A stretch of 64,000 bases of DNA from Paenibacillus methanolicus (lineage in GTDB: Bacteria > Bacillota > Bacilli > Paenibacillales > Paenibacillaceae), in contig NZ_VNHS01000008.1 in assembly GCF_008124765.1 (NCBI RefSeq), positions 310,001 through 374,000 of the forward strand, read 5' to 3'. Both the position numbers and the translations under genes were made by a program. Positions 43,273 through 52,852 of this stretch are shown here, in pieces. The notes beneath the pieces were generated by a model. That model saw only the letters and a list, made by a program, of their open reading frames with translations, did not search any database and was not told where the DNA came from. Within the stretch, counting starts at the first letter, position 1. Each line of letters starts with the position of its first letter.

Positions 43273-45421
43273 TCGCGCCCCCGTTGTCGTTTGCCGTACC
43301 TTCTGACTGCTCTTCCGTGGTTGACTCATTGCCCGAATTCTGCTGGCCATCCGGGTCGCCCGTCGGCTCCTCCGACGACGGCGGCTCCGTGCCTGGCACC
43401 GTCTCCGGCGAGGATTCCGTGCCGTTCTTCACATCGTCGTACGTCTTCGAGAACGAATCGGTAAATTCGTTGTCGCGGTAGATCTTGACGATCGCTTCCG
43501 TATTCGGCCCCAAGACGACCTTGATCTGGAAGTTTCTCGTTTCGTTGATCGTCTTCTGTCCCCACTCTTGATCCTCGCCCCGCGCGTCGCTGTACACGAT
43601 GCGAATTTTGCTGGACTTGCCCGCTACAGCAGGCGAGATTTGAATATTGTACGTGTACTCGATCGCTTCCTCCGGCAGACCGTCGCTGATCGTCAGCGTT
43701 ACGGAAGCGCCTTTCGCGACCGGATCATTCGGATTGTAAGGATCCTGGCGGATGACCTTGCCCTTCTCGCCGTAGCTCGGCTCCCGCACCGTGTTCGCCG
43801 CATTGAATACGAGCCCTTTGTCTTGCAGCGCTTTGATGGCCTCGGACTCCGTATAGCCGATCAGATTCGGCATAGGGAACGTCTCTTGCCCTTTGCTGAC
43901 GACAAAGTGGAATGTCTCCTTGTTCGGATCGAAATCCGTGTTCGGCGCCGGCGTCTGCCGCAAAATCGTCCCAGCTTCTTCGTCGCTGAATTCCGGATCG
44001 GAAGTGATCCGCTCGCTGGACACGCCAAGATCCACGAGCGCCGATTTAGCCTCTTCGAACGAGCGGCCCTTATAGTCGATCATTTTCTCCAACTGAGGCC
44101 CGTTGCTAACATACAGCACGACGAGCGATCCGACTTTAACCGTCTGATTGGTCGGCGACTGATTGTACACCTGGCCTTTCGGCACTTTCTCATCCATTTT
44201 GTAGATGACCGGATCTTTGACCTTCAGCCCCAACGCTTCGATTTCTTTGATGGCTTCCGTCTCGTCTTTGCCGACTACGTAAGGCACGTCGACTTCTTCG
44301 ATTTCGAACCAGCCAAGCACGGTTCTCGCGCCCCAATAGACGAGCCCGATGATGATCAAGGTCGACAGCACCACGATCAAAGGCTTCACCCATTTGCGCT
44401 TGGGCGGGTCCTGCAGCCCTTTGCCATTCCAGCGGTCGGCCTTCTCCTCTTGAGCTTGCTCGCCTCTTCCCAAAGCTGGCGCGGCGCCGAGCGTGTCGCC
44501 CGCGATGCTCCCCCGAATGGCAGGCATGACGCGGGTCTCATCGAAATCGGCCGCATGATCGCTCGCGAACGTAATCTTCGGCTCATTTAACCGCTCCGGC
44601 TTCAAGCACGTCTCCAAATCCCGCAGCATCTCCGTCGCGCTGGAATAGCGGTCGGCCGGGTTTTTGCGCATCGCCTTCATAATGATGTTCTCGACGCTCT
44701 GCGGAATGTACGGATTGACCATGCGCGGTTCTTCGAACGTTTCTTGCAGATGCTTGAGCGCCACGCTTATCGGGCTTTCACCCAAGAATGGCAGCCTGCC
44801 GGTCAACGTCTGATAGAGAACGATTCCGAGCGAGTACAGATCGGATTTCTCGCCCGTGCTGACGCCCTTGGCATGTTCCGGGGAGAAATAATGAACCGAA
44901 CCGAGCACGGAACCGGTCTGGGTAATCGTCGAGGAAGTCACCGCCCTCGCGATGCCAAAATCGGTCACCTTCACGCGACCGTTCTTGCCGATCAGAATAT
45001 TGTGCGGTTTAATATCGCGGTGGATAATTTGATTGTGATGGGCATGTTCCAGCGCATCGCAAATTTGAACGGCGATATGCACCGACTCCTCCACCTGAAG
45101 GGGCGCGCGTTCTTGTATGATTTCATTTAAATTATGGCCTTCGATATATTCCATGACGATATATTGCGTATCGCCCTCTTCCCCAACATCATAGATGCTG
45201 ACGACATTCGGATGCGATAAGGCTGCCGCGGACTGGGCTTCGCGCCGAAACCGGCGGATGAACTCCTCGTCGTGCGTATATTGCTGGCGCAGTACTTTTA
45301 CAGCCACCTTGCGGTTTAGCAAAATGTCGTGGGCTTTGTAGACGAGCGCCATGCCACCGCCGCCGATGCGGGTGATGATCTCATAGCGTCCGCCTAATTC
45401 GTGTCCAATCATGTCGCTCAC
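43253..45421 (-). CDS. prkC: PASTA-domain Ser/Thr protein kinase
   Basis: Membrane kinase sensing muropeptides and cell-wall state, 722 residues. The kinase domain (about 13-275) has the glycine loop GGGG, Lys42, HRDIKPHN (Asp136) and DFG (154-156); a juxtamembrane linker follows, then one membrane helix (346-366) and three PASTA repeats (about 374-440, 441-510, 513-580). A further beta-rich region and a long Ser/Glu/Gly-rich tail (about 672-722) end the protein. Its start overlaps the phosphatase stop by 4 bp, so kinase and phosphatase are made together. Confidence 0.96.
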   Translation of the reverse strand: MSDMIGHELGGRYEIITRIGGGGMALVYKAHDILLNRKVAVKVLRQQYTHDEEFIRRFRREAQSAAALSHPNVVSIYDVGEEGDTQYIVMEYIEGHNLNEIIQERAPLQVEESVHIAVQICDALEHAHHNQIIHRDIKPHNILIGKNGRVKVTDFGIARAVTSSTITQTGSVLGSVHYFSPEHAKGVSTGEKSDLYSLGIVLYQTLTGRLPFLGESPISVALKHLQETFEEPRMVNPYIPQSVENIIMKAMRKNPADRYSSATEMLRDLETCLKPERLNEPKITFASDHAADFDETRVMPAIRGSIAGDTLGAAPALGRGEQAQEEKADRWNGKGLQDPPKRKWVKPLIVVLSTLIIIGLVYWGARTVLGWFEIEEVDVPYVVGKDETEAIKEIEALGLKVKDPVIYKMDEKVPKGQVYNQSPTNQTVKVGSLVVLYVSNGPQLEKMIDYKGRSFEEAKSALVDLGVSSERITSDPEFSDEEAGTILRQTPAPNTDFDPNKETFHFVVSKGQETFPMPNLIGYTESEAIKALQDKGLVFNAANTVREPSYGEKGKVIRQDPYNPNDPVAKGASVTLTISDGLPEEAIEYTYNIQISPAVAGKSSKIRIVYSDARGEDQEWGQKTINETRNFQIKVVLGPNTEAIVKIYRDNEFTDSFSKTYDDVKNGTESSPETVPGTEPPSSEEPTGDPDGQQNSGNESTTEEQSEGTANDNGGANAGEQP

Positions 45422-46176
45422 CCCTCTTGCTCCGTGTCACCCACATGGTGCAGCAGAACGACCGTAATATTGTCGTCCCCGCCTGCTTGAAGCGCCAGTT
45501 CGACGAGCCGCTCGGCTTTGGCGTCCAAGTCGTGATCGCCGCCTGCCAATATCGCGCTCATATCGTGATCCGCCACCATCGTGCTTAGCCCGTCGCTGCA
45601 TAGCAGGAGCAGGTCGCCGTGTTCCCAATCGAAATCGATCAGGTCCACCTCTACCTGCTCGTCCGTTCCGAGCGCGCGCGTCAGCACGTTGCGGCGCGGA
45701 TGATTCGCGGCCTCTTCCTGACTAATTTGGCCATGCTTGGCCAATTCGTTGACCAACGTGTGATCCTCGGTAAGTTGAACCAATTGTCCCTTACTCCATA
45801 TGTATACGCGGCTATCGCCAATATGTCCGATAATACCGCCGTCTTGCCCGGCGAGCACCGCCACGACCGTCGTACCCATGTTATGGTACTGGTCGTTGCG
45901 GGACGCCATATCGTATACGACTTCGTTCGCCTGCAAAATGGCGCCGCGCACCAATGTCCGGCGCTCTTCGAGACTGAGCGTCGGCAGTTCGATGCCGCCG
46001 AGCGATTCGCGGAACGTATCGACGGCCAATTGGCTGGCGACTTCGCCAGCCAAATGACCGCCCATGCCGTCGGCCACGATGGCGACGGCACAGCCGTTAT
46101 TTACATGTTGCGCCCAAGCGCGATCTTCGTTCACTAGCCGGATTCGCCCGATATCGCTGCGAAACGCGATGTTCAT
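45418..46176 (-). CDS. prpC: PP2C-family Ser/Thr phosphatase
   Basis: Metal-dependent phosphatase (252 residues) reversing PrkC phosphorylation. Motifs: NEDRAWAQ near the start, VADGMGGHLAGEVAS, GHIGDSRVYIW, LCSDGLSTMV and DDNITVVLL, which give the metal-binding aspartates. It begins 7 bp after the rlmN stop codon and is coupled to prkC. Confidence 0.96.
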   Translation of the reverse strand: MNIAFRSDIGRIRLVNEDRAWAQHVNNGCAVAIVADGMGGHLAGEVASQLAVDTFRESLGGIELPTLSLEERRTLVRGAILQANEVVYDMASRNDQYHNMGTTVVAVLAGQDGGIIGHIGDSRVYIWSKGQLVQLTEDHTLVNELAKHGQISQEEAANHPRRNVLTRALGTDEQVEVDLIDFDWEHGDLLLLCSDGLSTMVADHDMSAILAGGDHDLDAKAERLVELALQAGGDDNITVVLLHHVGDTEQEG

Positions 46177-46183
46177 TCAACAA

Positions 46184-47239
46184 TCACCCCGTCGTAGACT
46201 CCATATGTTTGGCCCGAAGCTGTCCGCACGCTGCCGCGATATCATGTCCTTGTTCTCTGCGGATTGTTGCATTTATGTTGTTGCGTTCCAGAATACGTTG
46301 GAATTCGAAAATTTGGTCGCGGGGCGTACGGACGTACCGGCGTTCCGGCACGTGGTTGACCGGGATCAAGTTGACGTGGCACAGCATATCCTTCAGGACG
46401 CTGGCCAGTTCCTCCGCATGCTCGTTCTGGTCGTTGACTCCGCCGATGAGCGCGTATTCGAACGTGATGCGGCGCCCCGTCTTCGCGAGATAATAACGGC
46501 ATGCTTCGATTACATCCTCGAACGGGAAACGGCGGTTAACCGGCATCAGCTTCGAGCGAAGGACATCGTTCGGCGCATGAATGGAGATTGCCAGGTTGAT
46601 CTGAGTGTTCTCTTCCGCGAATTTGTACATGCTCGGCACGATGCCGCTCGTCGATACGGTAATATGGCGTTGGCCGATGTTCAGCCCCTTCTCGTGGATC
46701 ATCGTTCGCAGGAAGGTCATCGTCGCGTCGTAGTTCTCGAACGGTTCGCCGGAGCCCATGATGACGATGCTGGATACGCGCTCGTTCGTCGCGTCGAGCA
46801 TCTGCTGCGCCACGACGACTTGCGCGGTAATCTCGCCGGCCGTCAAGTTGCGCTTCAACCCGCCGAGCGTGGAGGCGCAGAACGTGCAGCCGATTCGGCA
46901 GCCGACTTGCGTCGTGACGCAGATGCTGTTGCCGTAGCTGTGGCGCATGATCACCGTCTCGATCGCATGATTGTCATGCAGGCCGAACAGAAATTTGACC
47001 GTGCCGTCCTTCGATTCGAAACGCGTGATTTCGCTCAGCGTGACGAATTGGAACTCGTTAAAAAGCTTCTCGCGCAGCGGCTTCGGCAGGTTCGTCATTT
47101 CCTCGAAGCTGGTGACGCGTTTCACATACAGCCAGTCGAACAGCTGCCCGCCGCGAAATACGGGTTCACCGTTCTCTTTCATCCAATCTTGGAGCTGTTC
47201 GAGCGTATAGTCGTAGATGAATGGTTTCATCGAATTCAC
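46184..47239 (-). CDS. rlmN: Dual-specificity 23S rRNA (A2503)/tRNA (A37) methyltransferase
   Basis: Radical-SAM enzyme forming 2-methyladenosine, 351 residues. The cluster motif is C-x3-C-x2-C in [22 protein letters not shown] and [14 protein letters not shown] are characteristic, and the methyl-carrying cysteine is expected near the C-terminus. It lies between rsmB (about 120 bp gap) and prpC. Confidence 0.96.
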   Translation of the reverse strand: MNSMKPFIYDYTLEQLQDWMKENGEPVFRGGQLFDWLYVKRVTSFEEMTNLPKPLREKLFNEFQFVTLSEITRFESKDGTVKFLFGLHDNHAIETVIMRHSYGNSICVTTQVGCRIGCTFCASTLGGLKRNLTAGEITAQVVVAQQMLDATNERVSSIVIMGSGEPFENYDATMTFLRTMIHEKGLNIGQRHITVSTSGIVPSMYKFAEENTQINLAISIHAPNDVLRSKLMPVNRRFPFEDVIEACRYYLAKTGRRITFEYALIGGVNDQNEHAEELASVLKDMLCHVNLIPVNHVPERRYVRTPRDQIFEFQRILERNNINATIRREQGHDIAAACGQLRAKHMESTTG

Positions 47240-47362
47240 ACCTATTTCTTTGCTTTTTTATTGGCCGCATTGCCGGCGGCCGCTATCGTTCTATATTACC
47301 ACAAACGCCCATGACAGGCTACAAAGCCGGCACGGGCGCTGCAAGACTCGGTTATGGATGAC

Positions 47363-48895
47363 TTAAGCTTGCTTGCGTCTCAGCTTCGCAATGTAGAACC
47401 CGTCGCTGCCAAAATGCTGCGGAAGCAGCTGCAGTTCGCCGCGGAAGTCGTCCGCGATAACGCCGGCCTCGCGCAGCGAGGACATTACGTCCGCCGGCCA
47501 GTCTGGGTCAAACTCGAATTCGGGCTGCTCGGCTAAAAACGCGGCCACTTGGTCTTCGTTCTCTTCGCGTGCGATCGTGCACGTGCTGTAGACCAGGCTT
47601 CCCCCAGGCTTAACAAGCTGGGCGGCTTCCCGCAGCAGCCGGCGCTGCACGCCCGCGATCTCGCCGACGTCGCCAGGCGACTTGGTCCACTTAATTTCGG
47701 GTTTGCGCCGAATGACGCCTAATCCAGAGCACGGCGCGTCAAGCAGCACCGTCTCGAACGAAGCGAGTTTATACTGCTCCGTCAACCGCCCGGCGTCTCC
47801 CGTCACGGGCTGCACCGATCGCAGACCCAAGCGGTTCGCTTGCTCTTCTATTAGCTTCCGCTTATGTTCGTGCACGTCATTGGCGATGACTTCGCCTGCG
47901 TCGCCCATCAGTTCCGCCAAATGCGTCGTCTTTCCGCCCGGTGCGGCGCAGCAGTCGAGCACGCGGGTCCCCGGCCGAGGCGCGCACACCTCCGCCACAA
48001 GCATCGAGCTTTCGTCCTGCATCGTCCACGATCCCGACGTATATCCATTCGTCAGCGCAAGATTGCCACCCCCGCGAACGACGATTCCCGCCGGGGCGAG
48101 CTTGGATGGTTCGGCTTCGAAGCCTTGCTCGGCCAATTCGCGCAACGCGTGTTCCCGCGATCCTTTGACGGTATTCACCCGGATGCTTGCATGTGGCGGC
48201 TCGTTGCCGGCCGCGCATATTGCTTCGGTAGTTTGAACGCCGTAAGCATCGATCCATCGGCTTACGATCCAATCCGGATACGATTGGCGAATGCCGATAT
48301 CCGTTGCTGCTCCGCCCGATTCGGCCGGCCGCATGAGCTCCTCTTTGCGCCGAAGCAGATTGCGCAGGACGCCGTTAACCATCCCGGATATGCCAGAGTG
48401 TCCGCGTCGCTTGGCGATGGTCACCGCCTCATTGACGGCCGCGTGCGGCGGAACCCGATCGAGATAGCAGATTTGATAAGCGCTCATCCGAAGCAGCTGA
48501 AGCACCCACGGAGCGAGCTTGCTCCAACCTTTGGTCACAAGCCGCATCAGGATATCGTCTATCGTCCGCTGCCGTTGAATCGTTCCGTATACGAGTTCCG
48601 TCGCGAGCCCCGCATCCGGCCGGGACAAGCCCGCGTCCTGGAGCGCGCGGTTGAGCTGCAAATTGCTGTATGCTCCTGATTCGGCTACGCGGACAAGCGT
48701 CTCCAGCGCGACTTCGCGCGCGGTAAGCTGCCGCTTCGGCTTCGCGTCCGACTTGCCTTGTTTCGCAGGCGGCACGGCTTTGGTCGCGGATCCCCGTTGA
48801 GACTGATTCAGCGTTTGCGACGGCTTATGCCCTTGACGGCTGTTCTTTACGTTTGCGGCCCGGTTCCCGGTCCCGCTTTGCTTGGTGCCGCTCAT
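47363..48895 (-). CDS. rsmB: 16S rRNA (cytosine-967-C5) methyltransferase RsmB
   Basis: Methylates C967 of 16S rRNA; 510 residues. It has an unusual basic, Gln/Lys-rich N-terminal extension of about 55 residues, then a NusB-like domain (about 57-185) and the SAM-dependent Fmu domain with CCAAPGGKTTHLAEL, DAPCSGLGVIRRKPEIKW and catalytic cysteine motif YSTCTIAREENE. The start overlaps the fmt stop by 4 bp. Confidence 0.95.
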   Translation of the reverse strand: MSGTKQSGTGNRAANVKNSRQGHKPSQTLNQSQRGSATKAVPPAKQGKSDAKPKRQLTAREVALETLVRVAESGAYSNLQLNRALQDAGLSRPDAGLATELVYGTIQRQRTIDDILMRLVTKGWSKLAPWVLQLLRMSAYQICYLDRVPPHAAVNEAVTIAKRRGHSGISGMVNGVLRNLLRRKEELMRPAESGGAATDIGIRQSYPDWIVSRWIDAYGVQTTEAICAAGNEPPHASIRVNTVKGSREHALRELAEQGFEAEPSKLAPAGIVVRGGGNLALTNGYTSGSWTMQDESSMLVAEVCAPRPGTRVLDCCAAPGGKTTHLAELMGDAGEVIANDVHEHKRKLIEEQANRLGLRSVQPVTGDAGRLTEQYKLASFETVLLDAPCSGLGVIRRKPEIKWTKSPGDVGEIAGVQRRLLREAAQLVKPGGSLVYSTCTIAREENEDQVAAFLAEQPEFEFDPDWPADVMSSLREAGVIADDFRGELQLLPQHFGSDGFYIAKLRRKQA

Positions 48896-49836
48896 GCCTG
48901 GTCACCGCCGAATACGGTACCCGGCGCGAGTTTTGCGCCTTTCAGCCACTCGGAAGCCGCCATCGCCTTCTTGCCCGCGGGCTGCACGGTCGTCAGCAGC
49001 AAGATGCCGTCGCCCGTCGCAACCTTGATCCCAAGTTCGTCCGCAGCGACAACATTACCTGGCGCGGCATTGCCGCCTCCTGCCGCAAGCGGATGGCACG
49101 CCCATATTTTGAACGTTTCGCCGCCGAGCATCGTGAAGGCGCCCGCCATCGGGGATAATCCCCGCACCTGATTAAAGATTTCGCGCGCGCCGCGGTTCCA
49201 ATCGATCCGCTCGTCGTCCCGCTTTAAGTTCGGCGCATAGGTCGCTTCGGCGTCATCCTGCTTCTCCGCATGCGCTTCACCCGACTCGATCGCCGGCAGC
49301 GTGCGCATGAGCAGCTCCGCGCCAATCACGCTCAGTTTCTCGAAGATCGTTCCCGCGTTGTCCGTATCCGTAATCGGCAGCTCCGCCTTGCTAATCATAT
49401 CGCCGGTATCCAAGCCTTCGGCCATATACATGATCGTGACGCCGGTCATCGCTTCCCCGTTCATGATCGAACGTTGGATCGGAGCGCCGCCCCTGTATTT
49501 CGGAAGCAGGGAGCCGTGTACGTTAATGCAGCCCAGACGGGGAACGTCCAGTACCGATTTCGGCAAAATTTGCCCGAACGCCGCCGTCACGATCAAATCC
49601 GGCTGCAGCCGAGCGATTTCCTCTACCGTATCCGAGGTGCGGAGGCGTTCGGGTTGATGAACGGCAAGCCCATGCAGAAGCGCCGCTTCCTTGACCGGAG
49701 GCGGCGTCAGCGTCTTCTTGCGTCCTTTCGGACGATCGGGTTGAGTCACGACGGCCAGAATCTCATGGCCCGCCGCGATCAACGCTTCCAGCGAAGGCAC
49801 GGCGAAGTCCGGCGTGCCCATGAATACGATGCGCAT
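48892..49836 (-). CDS. fmt: Methionyl-tRNA formyltransferase
   Basis: Formylates initiator Met-tRNA using 10-formyl-THF, 314 residues. Motifs: MRIVFMGTPDFAVPSLEAL at the start, the catalytic NVHGSLLPKYRGGAPI, and the C-terminal OB domain with NQVRGLSPMAGAFT. It starts 4 bp after def, pairing formylation with deformylation. Confidence 0.97.
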   Translation of the reverse strand: MRIVFMGTPDFAVPSLEALIAAGHEILAVVTQPDRPKGRKKTLTPPPVKEAALLHGLAVHQPERLRTSDTVEEIARLQPDLIVTAAFGQILPKSVLDVPRLGCINVHGSLLPKYRGGAPIQRSIMNGEAMTGVTIMYMAEGLDTGDMISKAELPITDTDNAGTIFEKLSVIGAELLMRTLPAIESGEAHAEKQDDAEATYAPNLKRDDERIDWNRGAREIFNQVRGLSPMAGAFTMLGGETFKIWACHPLAAGGGNAAPGNVVAADELGIKVATGDGILLLTTVQPAGKKAMAASEWLKGAKLAPGTVFGGDQA

Positions 49837-49840
49837 GGGA

Positions 49841-50326
49841 TCACTCTCCGCGTCCGCGCGTGCGCTGGGAAATGTCGTATATCGATTCCGCGATATCCGT
49901 GAACAGCACGCCGTTCAAATGATCGACTTCATGCTGGAACGCGCGTGCCAGGTAATCGTCCGCTACTAGTTCGAACGGGTTGCCGTTGCGATCTTGGCCT
50001 TTCAGCTTGATACGCTGCGATCTTTTCACTTCGCCGTTCAGGTTCGGGATGCTTAGGCAGCCTTCCGGACCGAGCTGTTCGCCGCTGCGTTCCACGATCT
50101 CGGGGTTCACCATCTCGATCAGGCCCTTCTCGTCCCCGACGTCGACCACGATCACGCGCTTGGAGATGCCCACCTGCGGCGCGGCCAATCCGACGCCTTC
50201 CGCGTCGTACATCGTAAGCGCCATATCGTCGAGCAATTTATGCAAATTGGAATTGAATTTCGTAACCTCGATCGCGCGCTCGCGCAGAACCGGATCGGGA
50301 TCTTTCACAATAATACGGATAGCCAT
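49841..50326 (-). CDS. def: Peptide deformylase
   Basis: Iron/zinc metalloprotease removing N-formyl groups, 161 residues. The three motifs are GVGLAAPQVG, EGCLSIP (metal-binding Cys) and QHEVDHLNG (HExxH). This short form with EGCLS is the type 1 enzyme. It precedes fmt by 4 bp. Confidence 0.97.
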   Translation of the reverse strand: MAIRIIVKDPDPVLRERAIEVTKFNSNLHKLLDDMALTMYDAEGVGLAAPQVGISKRVIVVDVGDEKGLIEMVNPEIVERSGEQLGPEGCLSIPNLNGEVKRSQRIKLKGQDRNGNPFELVADDYLARAFQHEVDHLNGVLFTDIAESIYDISQRTRGRGE

Positions 50327-50368
50327 CAGTTGTTCCCTCCTGAATATGAAGACATGTCTAACGCCGAT

Positions 50369-52852
50369 TTATAAAATGACTTGCGGATCGACGTCGACGC
50401 TTATTTGAACGCTTGCCTTATCCTGCGGGCGCGCAACGGCCGCGACCGCCACTCGCACGATGCCGACGGCATCGACATTTCCACGATATTTTACCATACA
50501 TTGAAACCGATAGCGATCCTTGATGCGCGGGATCGAAGAAGCCACGGGGCCGAGAACTTCGATGAAGCGCGAGTTGAAACCGCCGCCCCCCGCCCCGGCT
50601 TCTTCGGCGGATTGTCGCAGCAAGCCTGCCAGCTTGTCGCCCGCGTTGATCACCTGCGGCAGTTGCTCATGCGACAACGTAATCAGAATGAGACGGCAGT
50701 ACGGCGGATATGCCATTTGGCGGCGATGGCTTAGCTCCTCCTTGACGAAGGCATCGTAGTCGTGATGCTGGGCGGTCGTGATCGCGTAATGCTCGGGGTT
50801 GTACGTCTGTATGATCACCTCGCCCGGCAATCGATGTCGTCCCGCGCGGCCGGCGACTTGAGTCAGCAGCTGAAACGTCTTCTCCGCGGCGCGGAAGTCC
50901 GGCAGGTGCAGCGACGTGTCCGCCGCGATAGCCCCGACCAGCGTTACGTACGGAAAATCGAGCCCTTTGGCGACCATCTGCGTGCCAAGCAGCACGTCGG
51001 CCTTGCGTTCGCCGAACATCGTCAGCCATTTCTCGTGCGAACCTTTCTCGGTCGTCGTGTCCACGTCCATTCGAATGACGCGTATGCCCGGAAACAGCTT
51101 CGACAGCTCTTCCTCCACGCGCTGCGTCCCAGTCCCGAAGAAACGAATGTGCTCGCTCTCGCAGCTCGGGCACGCGGTTGGCGATCCTTCGGCATGGCCG
51201 CAATAATGACACCGCAGCACGCGCGACTTCTGATGATACGTAAGGGCGATGTCGCAGTGCGGGCATTGCGCGGTATACCCGCATGCCCGGCACATGACGA
51301 AGGTGGAATACCCTCTTCGATTCAAAAGCAAAACCGACTGCTCGCCCCGCTCCAACCGCAGCTTCAAGCCTTCATATAGAGGTCGGCTGAACATTGCCCG
51401 GTTGCCGCCTCGGAGCTCTTCCCGCATATCGACGATCGTCACCGGCGGCATCGGCTTGCCGCCGACGCGTTCGGGCATCGGCAGCAGCGCCGCGCCTCTG
51501 CCATCGCTCGATGCGTTCGTCAGCGCGGCGGCCGTATAGCTCTCGAGGGACGGCGTCGCCGAGCCGAGCACGACGGCGGCGCCATGCTGTTTAGCCCGTC
51601 TTACGGCAACGTCGCGGGCATGATATTTCGGACTTTCCTCTTGCTTATAGGAAGATTCGTGCTCTTCGTCGATAATAATCAACCCAAGCCGCTCGAAAGG
51701 CGCGAAGATCGCGGAACGCGCGCCGACTGCGACTCTGGCCCGCTTCTCCCGGATTTTGCGCCACTCGTCGTACCGCTCGCCGCCCGAAAGACGGCTGTGC
51801 AGCACGGCGACTTCATGACCGAAACGACCTTTGAACCGTTCGACCATCTGCGGCGTAAGCGAAATTTCCGGAACGAGGACGATTGCCTGTTTCCCTAGAT
51901 CCAAACAATGCTCGATCGCTTGCAAATAGACCTCGGTCTTCCCGCTCCCCGTCACGCCATGAAGCAGGAATACGCGCGGTTCCGCGACGTCCAATGCATC
52001 GGCGATCTGGTCATACACCTTCTGCTGCCCTTCCATGAGCGTAAGCGGCTCCGTGCGGCGGAATGACCGGCCGGCATAAGGGTCGCGATTCTGCTCGACC
52101 TCTTGCATGACAAGCAATCCTTTGTCGGCCAGCGCTCGGACGGTAGACGATGTTGTCGACAACGTCTCGATCAACGCTTGCAGCGGAATCGGGTCTTCTT
52201 GCCCGATCATATAGCGCAGCACTTCGCGCTGTTTGGCCGCGCGGGCTGGAATAGCGGTTAACGCAAGTTCCGCTTCCTCCCGGTCGGCGGGAGGGAACAC
52301 GGTGAGCACTTTGCGCACCGACAACCGGTCTCGTATCGCCGCCCGTTCAGTCAAGCGCCCTTCCGCAATCGCCGCCTTCACTTCGCGAGCCGCATCCGGG
52401 AATTTGGCCTGCAGCGACGCCAGCTTCGTCTCGCCGCCTTGCTGCCGAATGTAATTCATCCAGTCCGCTTCGAACAACGCAGCCTCCGCTTTGTCCGGCG
52501 CGATCGCGACGTAGGACTCCGCCTTTCCCTTGAGCGCGGACGGAAGCATAGCTTGCAGCGCGACCGTCATCGGACAGCAATATTTCTCGCTGATCCATTG
52601 CCCTAATTCGATCAAGTCGGGCGATAACGGAGGCATATGATCGAGTAGTTCCGCGATCGGCTTCAACTTCGAGCGGTCGACATCGGCCTGCTCCGCGGTC
52701 GCGATCACGAAGCCCTGGACGACGCGGCCACCGAACGGAACGCCTACCCTGCTGCCCGGCTCGACCCAACCTGCGAGTTCCTCCGGCACTTCATAGTCGA
52801 ACGGCCTGTCGGTCTGCCGGCTCGGCACATCGACGATGACCCTGGCTATCAT
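50369..52852 (-). CDS. priA: Primosomal protein N' (replication restart helicase PriA)
   Basis: Helicase of 827 residues that loads the replisome at collapsed forks. It has an N-terminal 3'-end-binding domain (VDVPSRQTDRPFDYEVP), Walker A GVTGSGKTEVYL, DEEH followed by SSYKQEESPKYHARDVA, and the zinc-binding insert CRACGYTAQCPHCD with later HYCGHA and CPSC. The start overlaps the coaBC stop by 4 bp. Confidence 0.97.
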   Translation of the reverse strand: MIARVIVDVPSRQTDRPFDYEVPEELAGWVEPGSRVGVPFGGRVVQGFVIATAEQADVDRSKLKPIAELLDHMPPLSPDLIELGQWISEKYCCPMTVALQAMLPSALKGKAESYVAIAPDKAEAALFEADWMNYIRQQGGETKLASLQAKFPDAAREVKAAIAEGRLTERAAIRDRLSVRKVLTVFPPADREEAELALTAIPARAAKQREVLRYMIGQEDPIPLQALIETLSTTSSTVRALADKGLLVMQEVEQNRDPYAGRSFRRTEPLTLMEGQQKVYDQIADALDVAEPRVFLLHGVTGSGKTEVYLQAIEHCLDLGKQAIVLVPEISLTPQMVERFKGRFGHEVAVLHSRLSGGERYDEWRKIREKRARVAVGARSAIFAPFERLGLIIIDEEHESSYKQEESPKYHARDVAVRRAKQHGAAVVLGSATPSLESYTAAALTNASSDGRGAALLPMPERVGGKPMPPVTIVDMREELRGGNRAMFSRPLYEGLKLRLERGEQSVLLLNRRGYSTFVMCRACGYTAQCPHCDIALTYHQKSRVLRCHYCGHAEGSPTACPSCESEHIRFFGTGTQRVEEELSKLFPGIRVIRMDVDTTTEKGSHEKWLTMFGERKADVLLGTQMVAKGLDFPYVTLVGAIAADTSLHLPDFRAAEKTFQLLTQVAGRAGRHRLPGEVIIQTYNPEHYAITTAQHHDYDAFVKEELSHRRQMAYPPYCRLILITLSHEQLPQVINAGDKLAGLLRQSAEEAGAGGGGFNSRFIEVLGPVASSIPRIKDRYRFQCMVKYRGNVDAVGIVRVAVAAVARPQDKASVQISVDVDPQVIL